DNA of 37,229 bases from Candidatus Uhrbacteria bacterium RIFCSPHIGHO2_02_FULL_53_13. GTDB taxonomy: Bacteria > Patescibacteriota > Patescibacteriia > UBA9934 > UBA11717. The stretch is from positions 1,787-39,015 of the forward strand of contig MGDX01000006.1 in assembly GCA_001791035.1 (NCBI GenBank). The letters run 5' to 3'. Position 1 is the first letter of the stretch; every line of letters begins with the position of its first letter. The notes beneath the pieces are model-generated. The model was not told where the DNA came from. It made no database searches and was given only the letters and a program-made list of their open reading frames with translations. Below are positions 6,832 to 14,756 of the stretch, in pieces. Both the position numbers and the translations under genes were made by a program.

Positions 6832-7623
6832 ATGACCTCCATCATCACTGCTGTGGTACTCGGAAGCCGTGACTACAAAGATTACGATCGCTTTTATGAC
6901 TTGTATACGAAGGAGCGAGGGAAGGTGATGGTGTTTGGCAAAGGGACGCGGAAATTTCAAAGCAAGCTTGCCGCTCACATGCAACCATTTGCAGAATTGA
7001 CGTGCATGGTAGCTCATGGAAAGCTTTGGTTGCGTCTTGCGGGCGTAGAACGACGGCGCGATTTTCCCGGTGTGCGACGCGATCTTCAAACGCTCGGTCT
7101 CGGACTTGGCCTCAATGAACTGCTCCGTGTCGGCGTGGGTTCCGGAGAGTCGGATGCTTCGCTCTATGCGTTTCTTCTTGACGCTTACGCATGGGTGGAT
7201 GCGCTTTCACCCCCATCGCGCCATCGCACCGCGTTCATTCACAGTGCCATTACACTCAAGTGGCTGATTCTGCTCGGCGTTGGACCGCACTGTGACGCGT
7301 GTGTGATTTGTCACTGTGAACTCGAGCGTGTTGTACAGCCCCACATTTCGGTCATGCACGGCGGATTGGTGTGCACAAAATGTGTTCAACAAGATCGACC
7401 TCGGTTTGCGGATGCTCGTCGCGTGAGCCATGAACTCGTCTCCGCCCTACGATTCCTTGCAATGGCACCGTTTGACGTTTTACTCTCTCGCAGTTTTGAA
7501 CCCCTGCTGAACGATTTAGCTGTTGTCCAGGATCAATTTGTCACGTACCATCTTGAGCGAGAACTTAACACCACTGCATTTATTTATGATCTCAACGATC
7601 AACCGATTGCCGAGCTTGCTTGA
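6832..7623 (+). CDS. recO: DNA repair protein RecO
   Basis: RecO helps RecR load RecA on gapped DNA. The product (263 residues from the ATG at 6832; a GTG at 6826 in the same frame is an alternative) has the N-terminal OB-fold (AVVLGSRDYKDYDRF, a common RecO opening). The C-terminal helical domain carries a zinc-site cysteine cluster (CDACVIC...CTKC). Its last 38 bases overlap the start of asnS, a coupling that fixes the asnS start. Confidence 0.9.
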   Translation: MTSIITAVVLGSRDYKDYDRFYDLYTKERGKVMVFGKGTRKFQSKLAAHMQPFAELTCMVAHGKLWLRLAGVERRRDFPGVRRDLQTLGLGLGLNELLRVGVGSGESDASLYAFLLDAYAWVDALSPPSRHRTAFIHSAITLKWLILLGVGPHCDACVICHCELERVVQPHISVMHGGLVCTKCVQQDRPRFADARRVSHELVSALRFLAMAPFDVLLSRSFEPLLNDLAVVQDQFVTYHLERELNTTAFIYDLNDQPIAELA

Positions 7624-8875
7624 TCAGCGCGTTGAACTCACTGGATGGGTGGACAATGTGCGTACATCCGGCAAAATTGGTTTTGTGCAGTTTCGCGATG
7701 GCACAGGATATGTGCAATGCGTGTTTTCAAAAGGAGACGTTGGTGATGCGACATTCGAGACCGTAAAAGGATTGACGCTTGAAATGGCCGTGCGTGTTGC
7801 GGGCAAGGTTGTCAAAGACGAGCGTTCGCCGTCGGGCGTTGAGGTGCAGGGCACAGCGTGCGAAGTCTTGGCGCCGTCAAAGGAGTATCCAATTTCTAAC
7901 AAAGAACACGGTGTTGATTTTCTGATGGACCATCGTCACTTGTGGCTCCGGTCAAAGCGCCAATGGGCGGTGATGCGCGTGCGCGATACCATTGAACGAG
8001 CGACTGTCGATTTTTTGTACGAAAACGGGTTTTTACGCTTGGACTCGCCGATTTTGACGCCAAACGCGTGCGAAGGAACGACGGAACTCTATGAAGTTGA
8101 TCACTTTGGTCGGCCGGCATACCTTTCGCAATCGGGACAGCTCTACAGTGAGGCCGGCATTTTTGCGCACCGACGCGTGTACGACTTTGGGCCGGTATTT
8201 CGTGCTGAAAAGAGCAAGACACGCCGCCACCTGAACGAGTTTTGGATGATGGATGCTGAAATGGCTTTTTGCGACTTTGAAGAGAGCATGCAGATACAGG
8301 AGGACCTGGTTGTATTCATTGTCGAGCGCGTTTTGTTGGAACGCCGAGCTGAACTGGCGATGCTTGACCGCGATATTTCTGCACTTGAGAAGGTGAAAGG
8401 ACCATTTCCGCGTCTGACACACAAGGAAGCCGTAGAGAAACTACACACACTCGGGAGCGACATCCACGAGGACGAGGACTTGGGAGGCGACGATGAAACG
8501 CTGCTCACCCAAGAATACGAAACGCCGATTTTCGTGACAAAGTATCCGGCGATCGTGAAGGCGTTTTACATGAAGCGTGATCCGCAGGATGACACGCGCG
8601 TGCTTTGCGCCGATCTCTTGGCACCGGAAGGATATGGAGAAGTGATAGGCGGTTCACAGCGTGAAGACGATATAGAAATTCTCATGAACAAAATTCGTGT
8701 TCACGATTTGCCGCTTGAACAATTTCAGTGGTACTTGGATTTGCGCCGTTATGGCTCCGTACCACACAGTGGCTTTGGATACGGACTCGAGCGTTTGGTG
8801 ACATGGATGTGTGGTACTAAGCACGTGCGCGAAGCCATTCCGTTCCCGCGCACGCTCACGCGGCTGGAGCCGTGA
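7586..8875 (+). CDS. asnS: Asparaginyl-tRNA synthetase
   Basis: Class IIb synthetase charging tRNA-Asn. The 429-residue product has an N-terminal OB-fold anticodon-binding domain (VELTGWVDNVRTSGKIGFVQFRD around residues 15-38). The catalytic core has motif 2 (FRAEKSKTRRHLNEFWMMD) and motif 3 (GFGYGLERLVTWM), and it ends PRTLTRLEP, close to the usual AsnRS ending FPRTPGRxxP. The ATG at 7586 lies inside recO; the longer open frame upstream is only recO read in another frame. With AsnRS present, Asn-tRNA does not need the amidotransferase route. Confidence 0.92.
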   Translation: MISTINRLPSLLDQRVELTGWVDNVRTSGKIGFVQFRDGTGYVQCVFSKGDVGDATFETVKGLTLEMAVRVAGKVVKDERSPSGVEVQGTACEVLAPSKEYPISNKEHGVDFLMDHRHLWLRSKRQWAVMRVRDTIERATVDFLYENGFLRLDSPILTPNACEGTTELYEVDHFGRPAYLSQSGQLYSEAGIFAHRRVYDFGPVFRAEKSKTRRHLNEFWMMDAEMAFCDFEESMQIQEDLVVFIVERVLLERRAELAMLDRDISALEKVKGPFPRLTHKEAVEKLHTLGSDIHEDEDLGGDDETLLTQEYETPIFVTKYPAIVKAFYMKRDPQDDTRVLCADLLAPEGYGEVIGGSQREDDIEILMNKIRVHDLPLEQFQWYLDLRRYGSVPHSGFGYGLERLVTWMCGTKHVREAIPFPRTLTRLEP

Positions 8876-8962
8876 CGACGGTTCTGATTTTGAAACTGCT
8901 TTCTTATTCGCCAAGGCTACGGAAGACAGGTCGCTTGGTTCACAAAGATGGATAGAGGACGC

Positions 8963-8984
8963 GCTCAAAAGCTTGAGCTTGTTC
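8963..8984 (+). terminator. Possible asnS terminator hairpin
   Basis: GCTCAA (8963-8968) and TTGAGC (8973-8978) form a perfect 6-bp stem around AAGC, followed by ttgttct. The T-run is interrupted, so it is a weak intrinsic terminator at best. The remaining 8876-9003 bases show no gene that I can support. Confidence 0.35.
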
Positions 8985-9003
8985 TATCGGGTGGTGACAA
9001 CGC

Positions 9004-9032
9004 TTGACAGAATTACACTTGGAGTCAATAAT
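9004..9032 (+). promoter_or_regulatory. Strong sigma-70-type promoter before ddl
   Basis: TTGACA (9004-9009), a perfect -35 box, and AATAAT (9027-9032), a 5/6 match to the -10 box, are 17 bases apart. The -10 box ends only two bases before the ATG at 9035. Transcription would therefore be expected to begin at about 9039, slightly inside the annotated ddl frame. Confidence 0.6.
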
Positions 9033-9034
9033 CT

Positions 9035-10129
9035 ATGCGGAAATTAGTTGTGGGGGTAATGTTTGGCGGGCGTTCAGCAGAGCATGAGATTTCTCTATTG
9101 TCGGCCTATAATATCATCGCCGCAATACCAAAAACGAAGTACAGTATCGTTCCGATCGGTGTCAGCAAAGACGGATCATATCTGTGCTATACAAAAGAAG
9201 ACTCCATTCTTCATCCAATGGATGCCAAGAGAGTATGCTTGGCAAAGCACGGCGTTCCTGTCACATTCGAGTTTGGTGAGGAGGGCCGCATTGTTTCGTT
9301 AAAGGGGAATGGCATGAAGAAACGGTTAGACGTTGTTTTTCCCGTCTTGCATGGTACCTATGGGGAAGATGGAACGATGCAGGGACTACTGAGTCTTGCC
9401 GATATTCCGTTTGTGGGTTCGGGTGTTTTGGGCTCAGCGATTGGCATGGATAAGGACGTCGCAAAGCGGTTGTGGCGCGATGCAGGTTTACCGATCGCGA
9501 AGTTTCTCGTTTTTCGCAGTGAAGACATAAAGAACATTCGATTCCAATCGGTCGCACGTAAACTTGGTCTGCCATTTTTTGTCAAACCGGCCATTGCAGG
9601 CTCGTCTGTCGGCGTTCATCGAGTTGTAAACGTAAAACAATTTTCCGATGCACTGCGCGATGCGTTTTCTTTTAGTCGGAAAGTTTTAATTGAACGGATG
9701 ATTGTAGGAAAGGAGATTGAATGTTCTGTTTTGGGGAACGATCAACCAGTTGTCTCATTGCCTGGAATGGTGATTCCCTCACACAGCTTTTATTCTTATG
9801 AAGCAAAATATCTCGACGAGAATGGCGCTCATTTTGAAATTCCCGCTTTATTATCGACGAAGGTTGTAAAAAAGATTCAGCGCATTGTCTTGGAAGCATT
9901 CAAAATTTTGGAGCTTGAGGGGATGGCTCGTATAGACGGTTTTCTCACTCAAAAAGGAGAGTTTATCTTGAGCGAAGCAAATACTATCCCGGGCTTTACC
10001 AAGATCAGCATGTATCCAAAACTGTGGGAGGTGAGTGGTGTGAGCTATCCTGACCTGATTGATCGTCTCATTCAATTGGCGATTGCGCGACACAAAAAAG
10101 AGCGCCTTTTAAAAATGATTCGGCTCTGA
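9035..10129 (+). CDS. ddl: D-alanine--D-alanine ligase
   Basis: ATP-grasp ligase that joins two D-alanines for peptidoglycan precursors. The 364-residue protein shows FGGRSAEHEISLLSA near the N-terminus, the lid-side PVLHGTYGEDGT block, KPAIAGSSVGV, and the C-terminal metal and substrate block SEANTIPGFT (normally EVNTxPGFT). The EAKYLDE segment keeps the tyrosine equivalent to E. coli DdlB Tyr216, which fits D-Ala-D-Ala rather than D-lactate specificity. The start at 9035 restores the first beta strand (KLVVGV). A strong promoter abuts it, so initiation at the GTG at 9050 or the ATG at 9059 cannot be excluded. The gene reads AT-richer than its neighbours. Confidence 0.93.
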   Translation: MRKLVVGVMFGGRSAEHEISLLSAYNIIAAIPKTKYSIVPIGVSKDGSYLCYTKEDSILHPMDAKRVCLAKHGVPVTFEFGEEGRIVSLKGNGMKKRLDVVFPVLHGTYGEDGTMQGLLSLADIPFVGSGVLGSAIGMDKDVAKRLWRDAGLPIAKFLVFRSEDIKNIRFQSVARKLGLPFFVKPAIAGSSVGVHRVVNVKQFSDALRDAFSFSRKVLIERMIVGKEIECSVLGNDQPVVSLPGMVIPSHSFYSYEAKYLDENGAHFEIPALLSTKVVKKIQRIVLEAFKILELEGMARIDGFLTQKGEFILSEANTIPGFTKISMYPKLWEVSGVSYPDLIDRLIQLAIARHKKERLLKMIRL

Positions 10130-10146
10130 TTCCCCAATTCGTTGTG

Positions 10147-10171
10147 TGATAGAATGTCTCCATTCCTATCA
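10147..10171 (+). promoter_or_regulatory. Perfect hairpin immediately upstream of aspS
   Basis: TGATAGAATG (10147-10156) pairs with CATT-C-CTATCA (10161-10171), giving a 10-bp stem with one bulged C and a TCTC loop. It ends five bases before the aspS ATG and has no T-tract. It could be an operator, an mRNA structure controlling aspS translation, or an unusual 3' end for ddl. The internal TAGAAT could also act as a -10 box. Confidence 0.45.
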
Positions 10172-10176
10172 TACCT

Positions 10177-11580
10177 ATGAAACAGCGTATTTTGGCGGCG
10201 GAAACTACTGGAAAGGTCGGCGAGGAGATTGAAATTTGTGGATGGGTACATGCCCGCCGCAATATGGGGAAGGTGGCTTTTTTGGATATACGCGATCGAT
10301 CGGGCATCGTACAGGTGGTGGTAGTCCCAAAAGAGCTGGATGAAGTATCCAAGTCGCTCATAGAAGGAATTCGTCCGGAATTTGTTCTGCAGATTCGTGG
10401 GACGGTTCAGGCGCGCGGCGAAAAACAGATCAACGCAAACATGAAAACGGGGACGGTGGAAGTACTCGCGACGTCGATCGTGATTTTGAATAGAAGCGAA
10501 ACGCCTCCGTTTGAGATTGATAAAGACACCTTAGGCGTAAGCGAAGATGTGCGGCTCAAGTATCGCTATCTTGATTTGCGTTCCGAGCGTCTTACGCACC
10601 ACATTCGTTTGCGCAGTCGCTTTGTTCAGGCCTGCCGAGAGTTTTTGTTTCAGAGGGACTTTACGGAAATTGAAACGCCGCTCTTGTCACAGGCAACGCC
10701 CGAAGGGTCGCGCGACTTTGTGGTGCCGTCGCGCTTACAGCCGGGGAAGTTTTTTGCGCTTCCACAGAGCCCGCAACAGTACAAACAATTGCTCATGGTC
10801 GCTGGCTTTGAGCGGTATTTTCAAATTGCGCGTGCTCTGCGCGACGAAGATCCTCGTGCCGACCGTGGATTTGAGCACACACAAATTGACATTGAGATGA
10901 GTTTTGTCGATCGCGATCAAGTGATGCAGATGGTGGAAGACATGATGATTCACGCCGTTCAAACGCTGGGGTTTACCATCAAACAGGTTCCGTTTCCGCG
11001 TATTTCGTATCAAGAAGCGATGGAGCGTTATGGCGCCGACAAGTTTGACTTGCGCACGGATGAAGAAAAGGAAAAGAGAATTTTAGCGTACGCGTGGGTG
11101 GTGGATTTTCCGTTTTTCGAAAAGACCGAGAATGGCGGATGGACGTTCACGCATAACCCATTTTCTAACCCTCTGCCGGAATTTCGTGACGATTTGTTGA
11201 ATGGCCGCAACGTTGAGAACATTCTGACATCGCAATACGACTTGGTTTGCAACGGGTATGAGTCGGGCGGAGGCAGTATTCGCGCGCACGAGGCTGAAGT
11301 CTTGCGCGCCACTTATGGCGTGATGGGGTACTCGGACGAAGAAACCGAGGCATCGGTGGGACACATTCTGGAGGCTTTCAAGTATGGTGCGCCGCCGCAC
11401 GGAGGTATAGGGCTTGGCGTGGAGCGCAACATCATGAACTTGACGGGGGAGTCGTATCTGCGTGAAGTCGTGGCGTTTCCGATGACGGGTTCCGGGAATA
11501 CATCGGTGATGCATGCACCGGGGCCGTTGCCAAAGGCGGTGACGGACGAGCTTGGACTGGAAGTAAAGCCGAACCAATGA
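10177..11580 (+). CDS. aspS: Aspartyl-tRNA synthetase, bacterial type without the GAD domain
   Basis: Class IIb synthetase for tRNA-Asp. The 467 residues comprise the OB-fold (ICGWVHARRNMGKVAFLDIRD), motif 1 region, the flipping-loop and motif 2 (FQIARALRDEDPRADR) and motif 3 (GGIGLGVERNIMNLTG). The C-terminal APGPL segment is specific to the bacterial type. Bacterial AspRS is normally about 590 residues because a GAD domain sits between motif 2 and the WVVDFP strand. Here YGADKFDLR (about residue 285) is followed only about 15 residues later by AYAWVVDFPFFE, so that domain is gone. The stop overlaps the scpA start (ATGA). Confidence 0.94.
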   Translation: MKQRILAAETTGKVGEEIEICGWVHARRNMGKVAFLDIRDRSGIVQVVVVPKELDEVSKSLIEGIRPEFVLQIRGTVQARGEKQINANMKTGTVEVLATSIVILNRSETPPFEIDKDTLGVSEDVRLKYRYLDLRSERLTHHIRLRSRFVQACREFLFQRDFTEIETPLLSQATPEGSRDFVVPSRLQPGKFFALPQSPQQYKQLLMVAGFERYFQIARALRDEDPRADRGFEHTQIDIEMSFVDRDQVMQMVEDMMIHAVQTLGFTIKQVPFPRISYQEAMERYGADKFDLRTDEEKEKRILAYAWVVDFPFFEKTENGGWTFTHNPFSNPLPEFRDDLLNGRNVENILTSQYDLVCNGYESGGGSIRAHEAEVLRATYGVMGYSDEETEASVGHILEAFKYGAPPHGGIGLGVERNIMNLTGESYLREVVAFPMTGSGNTSVMHAPGPLPKAVTDELGLEVKPNQ

Positions 11581-12269
11581 GCTACACGGTGACAATGGAG
11601 CAGTTTGAAGGGCCGCTTGGGTTGTTGCTGTCGCTGATTGAACGGCGCGAACTCGACATTTCACAAGTGAGTTTGGCGAGCATCACAGAGGAGTACGTTG
11701 CGCACTTAGAGCGAGTGGAGACAGTCGCCCCGAGTGAGTTGGCGGATTTTTTGGTGGTCGCTTCAAAACTCTTGTATCTCAAATCAAAAACACTCTTGCC
11801 GGAATTGGCGATAGAAGACGAAGAGTCGGGAGCGGATTTAGCCGACCAATTACGCATGTACAAAAGATTTGCTCAAGCTGCTGATTGGTTTGAAACGATG
11901 CTTGGGGACGGTCGCGAGGCGTACGTCGCACCGCGACAAGCGATTGAAGCGTCCGAATTTGCGCCGCCTCTATTGCTGACAACGACCGATTTGTTCAGCG
12001 CTCTCACATCAGTCATTCAACGCCTCCAGCCATATCTCGATCTGCCAAAACGGCTCATGGAGCGCACCGCCAGCGTGGAAGAGCACATTATGCATCTCAA
12101 ACGCCGTATTGCAGAGGGTGCTCGGGTCCTGTTTCACGAAATGGCACAGAGCGGATCTCGCGGCGATATGGTGACGAGTTTTTTAGCGCTTTTGGAGCTT
12201 TTGAAACAAAAGATTGTACGTGTGGAACAGCGAAGCTTGTTTGAAGACATATCCATTGAACGCGTATGA
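11577..12269 (+). CDS. scpA: Segregation and condensation protein A (kleisin)
   Basis: ScpA is the kleisin subunit of the SMC-ScpAB condensin, bridging SMC heads in chromosome segregation. The 230-residue product has the typical N-terminus (FEGPLGLLLSLIERRELDIS), the ADFLVVASKLLYLKSKTLLP helix, and the C-terminal winged-helix region (FLALLELLKQKIVRVEQ). It overlaps aspS and scpB by four bases at each end, so its translation is coupled to both. No smc gene is in this window. Confidence 0.94.
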   Translation: MSYTVTMEQFEGPLGLLLSLIERRELDISQVSLASITEEYVAHLERVETVAPSELADFLVVASKLLYLKSKTLLPELAIEDEESGADLADQLRMYKRFAQAADWFETMLGDGREAYVAPRQAIEASEFAPPLLLTTTDLFSALTSVIQRLQPYLDLPKRLMERTASVEEHIMHLKRRIAEGARVLFHEMAQSGSRGDMVTSFLALLELLKQKIVRVEQRSLFEDISIERV

Positions 12270-12799
12270 ACACAAAAGTTGCTCAACTTGAGGGCTTGTT
12301 ATTTGTCGCCGGGAAGCCGCTAACACTCACTCGATTGGCAAAAGAATTGAACGCGACACCGGATGAAATTCGTTCAGCGTTAGATCAGGTAACGGAACAT
12401 TTGAATCACGAGGGTTCCGGTATCAGATTGTTTGTGACCCAAAGGGAAGCGTCGTTGATGACCGCGCCGGAGACGGCAGAGTTTGTGCGCGCATACTTAA
12501 AAAAGGATTTGACCGGCGAGCTCACGCGGCCGTCGGTGGAAACGCTTGCCATCATTGCGTATCGCGGGCCGATTACGAAGCCGGAGATTGAGCAGATTCG
12601 CGGAGTGAACTGTTCGCTGATTTTGCGCAACCTGATGATTCGAGGGCTCGTGGACGAAGTAGAGTCACCGGAGGGGAGCACCTACACGGTTTCTATGCCG
12701 TTTTTACGCCATCTGGGAGTGACCTCTATGGATACGTTGCCGGACTTTGCGGTGCTAAGTGATCCCTCGCTCACGGAGTCTTCTGCACCATCAACATGA
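12266..12799 (+). CDS. scpB: Segregation and condensation protein B
   Basis: ScpB dimers bind ScpA and regulate the SMC complex. The 177-residue product has two winged-helix domains. It opens with LEGLLFVAGKPLTLTRLAKELN and has the signature ETLAIIAYRGPITKPEIEQIRGVN near residues 91-114. It overlaps scpA (ATGA) and the downstream carboxypeptidase gene (ATGA), placing chromosome condensation and wall genes on one coupled message. Confidence 0.94.
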   Translation: MNTKVAQLEGLLFVAGKPLTLTRLAKELNATPDEIRSALDQVTEHLNHEGSGIRLFVTQREASLMTAPETAEFVRAYLKKDLTGELTRPSVETLAIIAYRGPITKPEIEQIRGVNCSLILRNLMIRGLVDEVESPEGSTYTVSMPFLRHLGVTSMDTLPDFAVLSDPSLTESSAPST

Positions 12800-13728
12800 C
12801 TCTCGCTTCCGTGATCAACGTGTTTCTCGTGTTGGCGCTCGTTCCGCTTTTTCCGGGTGCGGTTGTGGCGCCGAATCCAACCGATACGCATGTAGCGCTG
12901 GTGCGTGCCGCAAGCGGCGCGTTCCCGTCTGCCAATCTGCGCGGACCACGGCGCGTGGACACCGACGCGCTCGGTGTGGTGACAAACGCGCCCTCATTTG
13001 TGGTGCGCGATGTGGAAAGCGGCGTGACGCTTCTTTCGGGCGTGCCGAGCGAGCCGCGCCCCATGGCGAGCATCACCAAACTCATGACTGCGCTTGTTTT
13101 CTTGGACGATCCGACGTTTAACCTCGAACGCCGCGGAACGGTTCTGCGCGAAGACGTACGCGACGGCGGGCGTTGGTATATTCGTTTTGGCGATGAGGTG
13201 TCGTTTGATCAAATGCTTTCAGTCATGCTCGTGGGTTCCGGAAACAACGAGACGCTCGCACTTGTGCGCGAGCTGGGACTCTCGGAGGAGACTTTCGTGG
13301 CGCGCATGAACACAATTGCGACCGAGCTTGGCATGTACGACACCGTGTTTGTTGATCCTGTTGGATTGGGGGCGGGAAATCTTTCGACGGCGTACGATGT
13401 GACGCAATTATTGGATGCCGCGCTTGCCAACGAAACGATTGCAGAGCGCGTTCGTCTGCCGTCGTACACGTTTGAATCTAGAACGGGTAACACGTATGTT
13501 GTTGAGGCGACCGACCAACTGCTCGATTCGTACATCAACCGATCGCCGTATGCCATTCACGGCGGTAAGACCGGATTTACGGATGAAGCGGGAGCGTGCC
13601 TTACGATTCGCATCGAGCGTGATGGACACTCGATTGATGTGACCGTGCTTGGCGCCGCGAGCATTGATGGTCGATTTCAAGATGTGAAGGCGCTGACCGA
13701 TTGGGCGTTTAGCGTGTATGAGTGGTGA
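12796..13728 (+). CDS. D-alanyl-D-alanine carboxypeptidase (peptidase S11 family)
   Basis: Penicillin-binding, serine D,D-carboxypeptidase that trims the pentapeptide stem of peptidoglycan outside the membrane. The 310-residue protein has a hydrophobic N-terminal signal or anchor (residues 5-25), then the three active-site motifs in order: SITK at 92-95, SGN at 148-150 and KTG at 258-260. No C-terminal amphipathic anchor (as in DacA) is visible; it ends right after the catalytic domain, so the N-terminal segment is probably the anchor. The gene overlaps scpB at its start and the next membrane protein gene by 11 bases at its end. Confidence 0.92.
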   Translation: MTLASVINVFLVLALVPLFPGAVVAPNPTDTHVALVRAASGAFPSANLRGPRRVDTDALGVVTNAPSFVVRDVESGVTLLSGVPSEPRPMASITKLMTALVFLDDPTFNLERRGTVLREDVRDGGRWYIRFGDEVSFDQMLSVMLVGSGNNETLALVRELGLSEETFVARMNTIATELGMYDTVFVDPVGLGAGNLSTAYDVTQLLDAALANETIAERVRLPSYTFESRTGNTYVVEATDQLLDSYINRSPYAIHGGKTGFTDEAGACLTIRIERDGHSIDVTVLGAASIDGRFQDVKALTDWAFSVYEW

Positions 13729-14230
13729 ACTCATAGAGAGCGTATTGTTACTATTGCGCGGATGGCCGCCGGAACTCGTGACGTTTTTGATAGCGTCATT
13801 GCCGGTGTTGGAGGTGCGCGTTGCCGTTCCCGTGGCCATGGAAGGGTTTGGACTTTCCATGTTCTCGGCGAGTTTTTTTGGTTTTCTTGGGAGCGTCGTA
13901 CCTGCGTTTTTGATTCCCACGTTTTTGCACTGGTTTGAAGCTCCATGCCGAAAGCACATTCCATGGTGTGCTCGCGCCTTGGATTGGTCCGCGGAGCATG
14001 TCGAGCGACGATACACAGAGCGATATCGCGCGCTGGGTATGATTGGCTTGGTGGTGTTTGTTGCCGTTCCGTTGCCCATGACGGGCGTGTGGACCGGTTC
14101 TCTGGCCGCGTGGCTCTTTCGCATGAAAAAACGCCACGCGATTCCGGCAATCATGGTCGGCGCAGCAATCTCAACGGTGATCGTGACGCTCGCGACTATG
14201 GGCGTGTTCGGAGTTTTGCGGTGGCTCTAA
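13718..14230 (+). CDS. Putative small multidrug export protein (Sm_multidrug_ex family)
   Basis: Integral membrane protein of 170 residues resembling the Sm_multidrug_ex family (COG2426), whose function is not established despite the name. The recognisable parts are SLPVLEVRVAVPVAM near residue 28, the hydrophobic segment at 47-68, and the C-terminal VAVPLPMTGVWTGSLAAWLF followed by a last transmembrane helix. About four hydrophobic segments are seen, with a charged loop between residues 72 and 105. It overlaps the carboxypeptidase gene by 11 bases. Its stop codon overlaps the stop of the convergent gene at 14227. Confidence 0.75.
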   Translation: MSGELIESVLLLLRGWPPELVTFLIASLPVLEVRVAVPVAMEGFGLSMFSASFFGFLGSVVPAFLIPTFLHWFEAPCRKHIPWCARALDWSAEHVERRYTERYRALGMIGLVVFVAVPLPMTGVWTGSLAAWLFRMKKRHAIPAIMVGAAISTVIVTLATMGVFGVLRWL

Positions 14231-14691
14231 AACCATCGTTGGGCCACGATGACAAAAACCGCTTGGGCAAACAACGCATAGCGCAGAGGGACGTCGCCCC
14301 AGCGATTGGAAATCATATTGTGGAAGAAGAAATGGAGGCGATGGAACCACCGCAGCCATTTTATGTGGAATGCCTCATGGATACCGATGATGAGGTCCGG
14401 CAAGATGGATCCGATAACGCCCATCGCGATGGAGGCGTTTAGGTACTGAACGGGCTGGAAGCCGGTCATGAGCGCGATAACCATGACGGCGACAATACCG
14501 TCTATGGTGACGAACGCGTAAGCGCGGCGGTGTTTTTGTTTACGTTTGTGGTTTTCGTACAGTTCGCGATCGCCATGGGGAATGATGTCGACGAGGAAGT
14601 GAGATAGTAAACCTGCGCCAAATGCCAAAAAAGGATTTCCGGTGGCGGCGCCAATCAAAGCGCCAATAGTTGCATGGGTCGTGAGGGTCAT
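14227..14691 (-). CDS. Membrane-bound protein resembling metal-dependent hydrolases (YdjM/DUF457-like)
   Basis: A 154-residue membrane protein. It has an N-terminal histidine (THATIGALIG), an SHFLVDIIPHGD motif at about residues 30-41, a long basic stretch, two or three transmembrane segments, and an LPDLIIGIHEAFH motif. Spaced His/Asp pairs inside membrane-proximal helices are typical of the inner-membrane hydrolase-like family that includes YdjM. The activity is unproven and the assignment rests on motif resemblance only. Its promoter overlaps that of the divergent VWA gene. Confidence 0.55.
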   Translation of the reverse strand: MTLTTHATIGALIGAATGNPFLAFGAGLLSHFLVDIIPHGDRELYENHKRKQKHRRAYAFVTIDGIVAVMVIALMTGFQPVQYLNASIAMGVIGSILPDLIIGIHEAFHIKWLRWFHRLHFFFHNMISNRWGDVPLRYALFAQAVFVIVAQRWF

Positions 14692-14700
14692 GGAAAACCA

Positions 14701-14729
14701 AGTATAGCATGCTTGACGGCAATCTTCAA
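14701..14729 (-). promoter_or_regulatory. Promoter of the 14227-14691 gene
   Basis: On the minus strand TTGAAG (14729-14724) and TATACT (14706-14701) are 17 bases apart, 4/6 and 5/6 matches to consensus. Transcription would begin around 14694, about three bases before the ATG, giving a near-leaderless message. The box region lies back to back with the promoter of the VWA gene. Confidence 0.55.
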
Positions 14730-14741
14730 AGATGGTGTACT
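14713..14741 (+). promoter_or_regulatory. Promoter of the VWA-domain gene
   Basis: TTGACG (14713-14718) and TGTACT (14736-14741) are separated by 17 bases. The start of transcription would be near 14748, about nine bases before the ATG at 14757. It interleaves with the minus-strand promoter at 14701-14729, so the two genes probably compete for polymerase. Confidence 0.45.
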
Positions 14742-14756
14742 CGTATTGGATACATC

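Noticed and set aside
8811..9047. 78-codon plus-strand frame spanning the asnS end and the ddl promoter
   Set aside because: It overlaps asnS, contains the terminator-like hairpin and the ddl promoter, and has no recognisable product.
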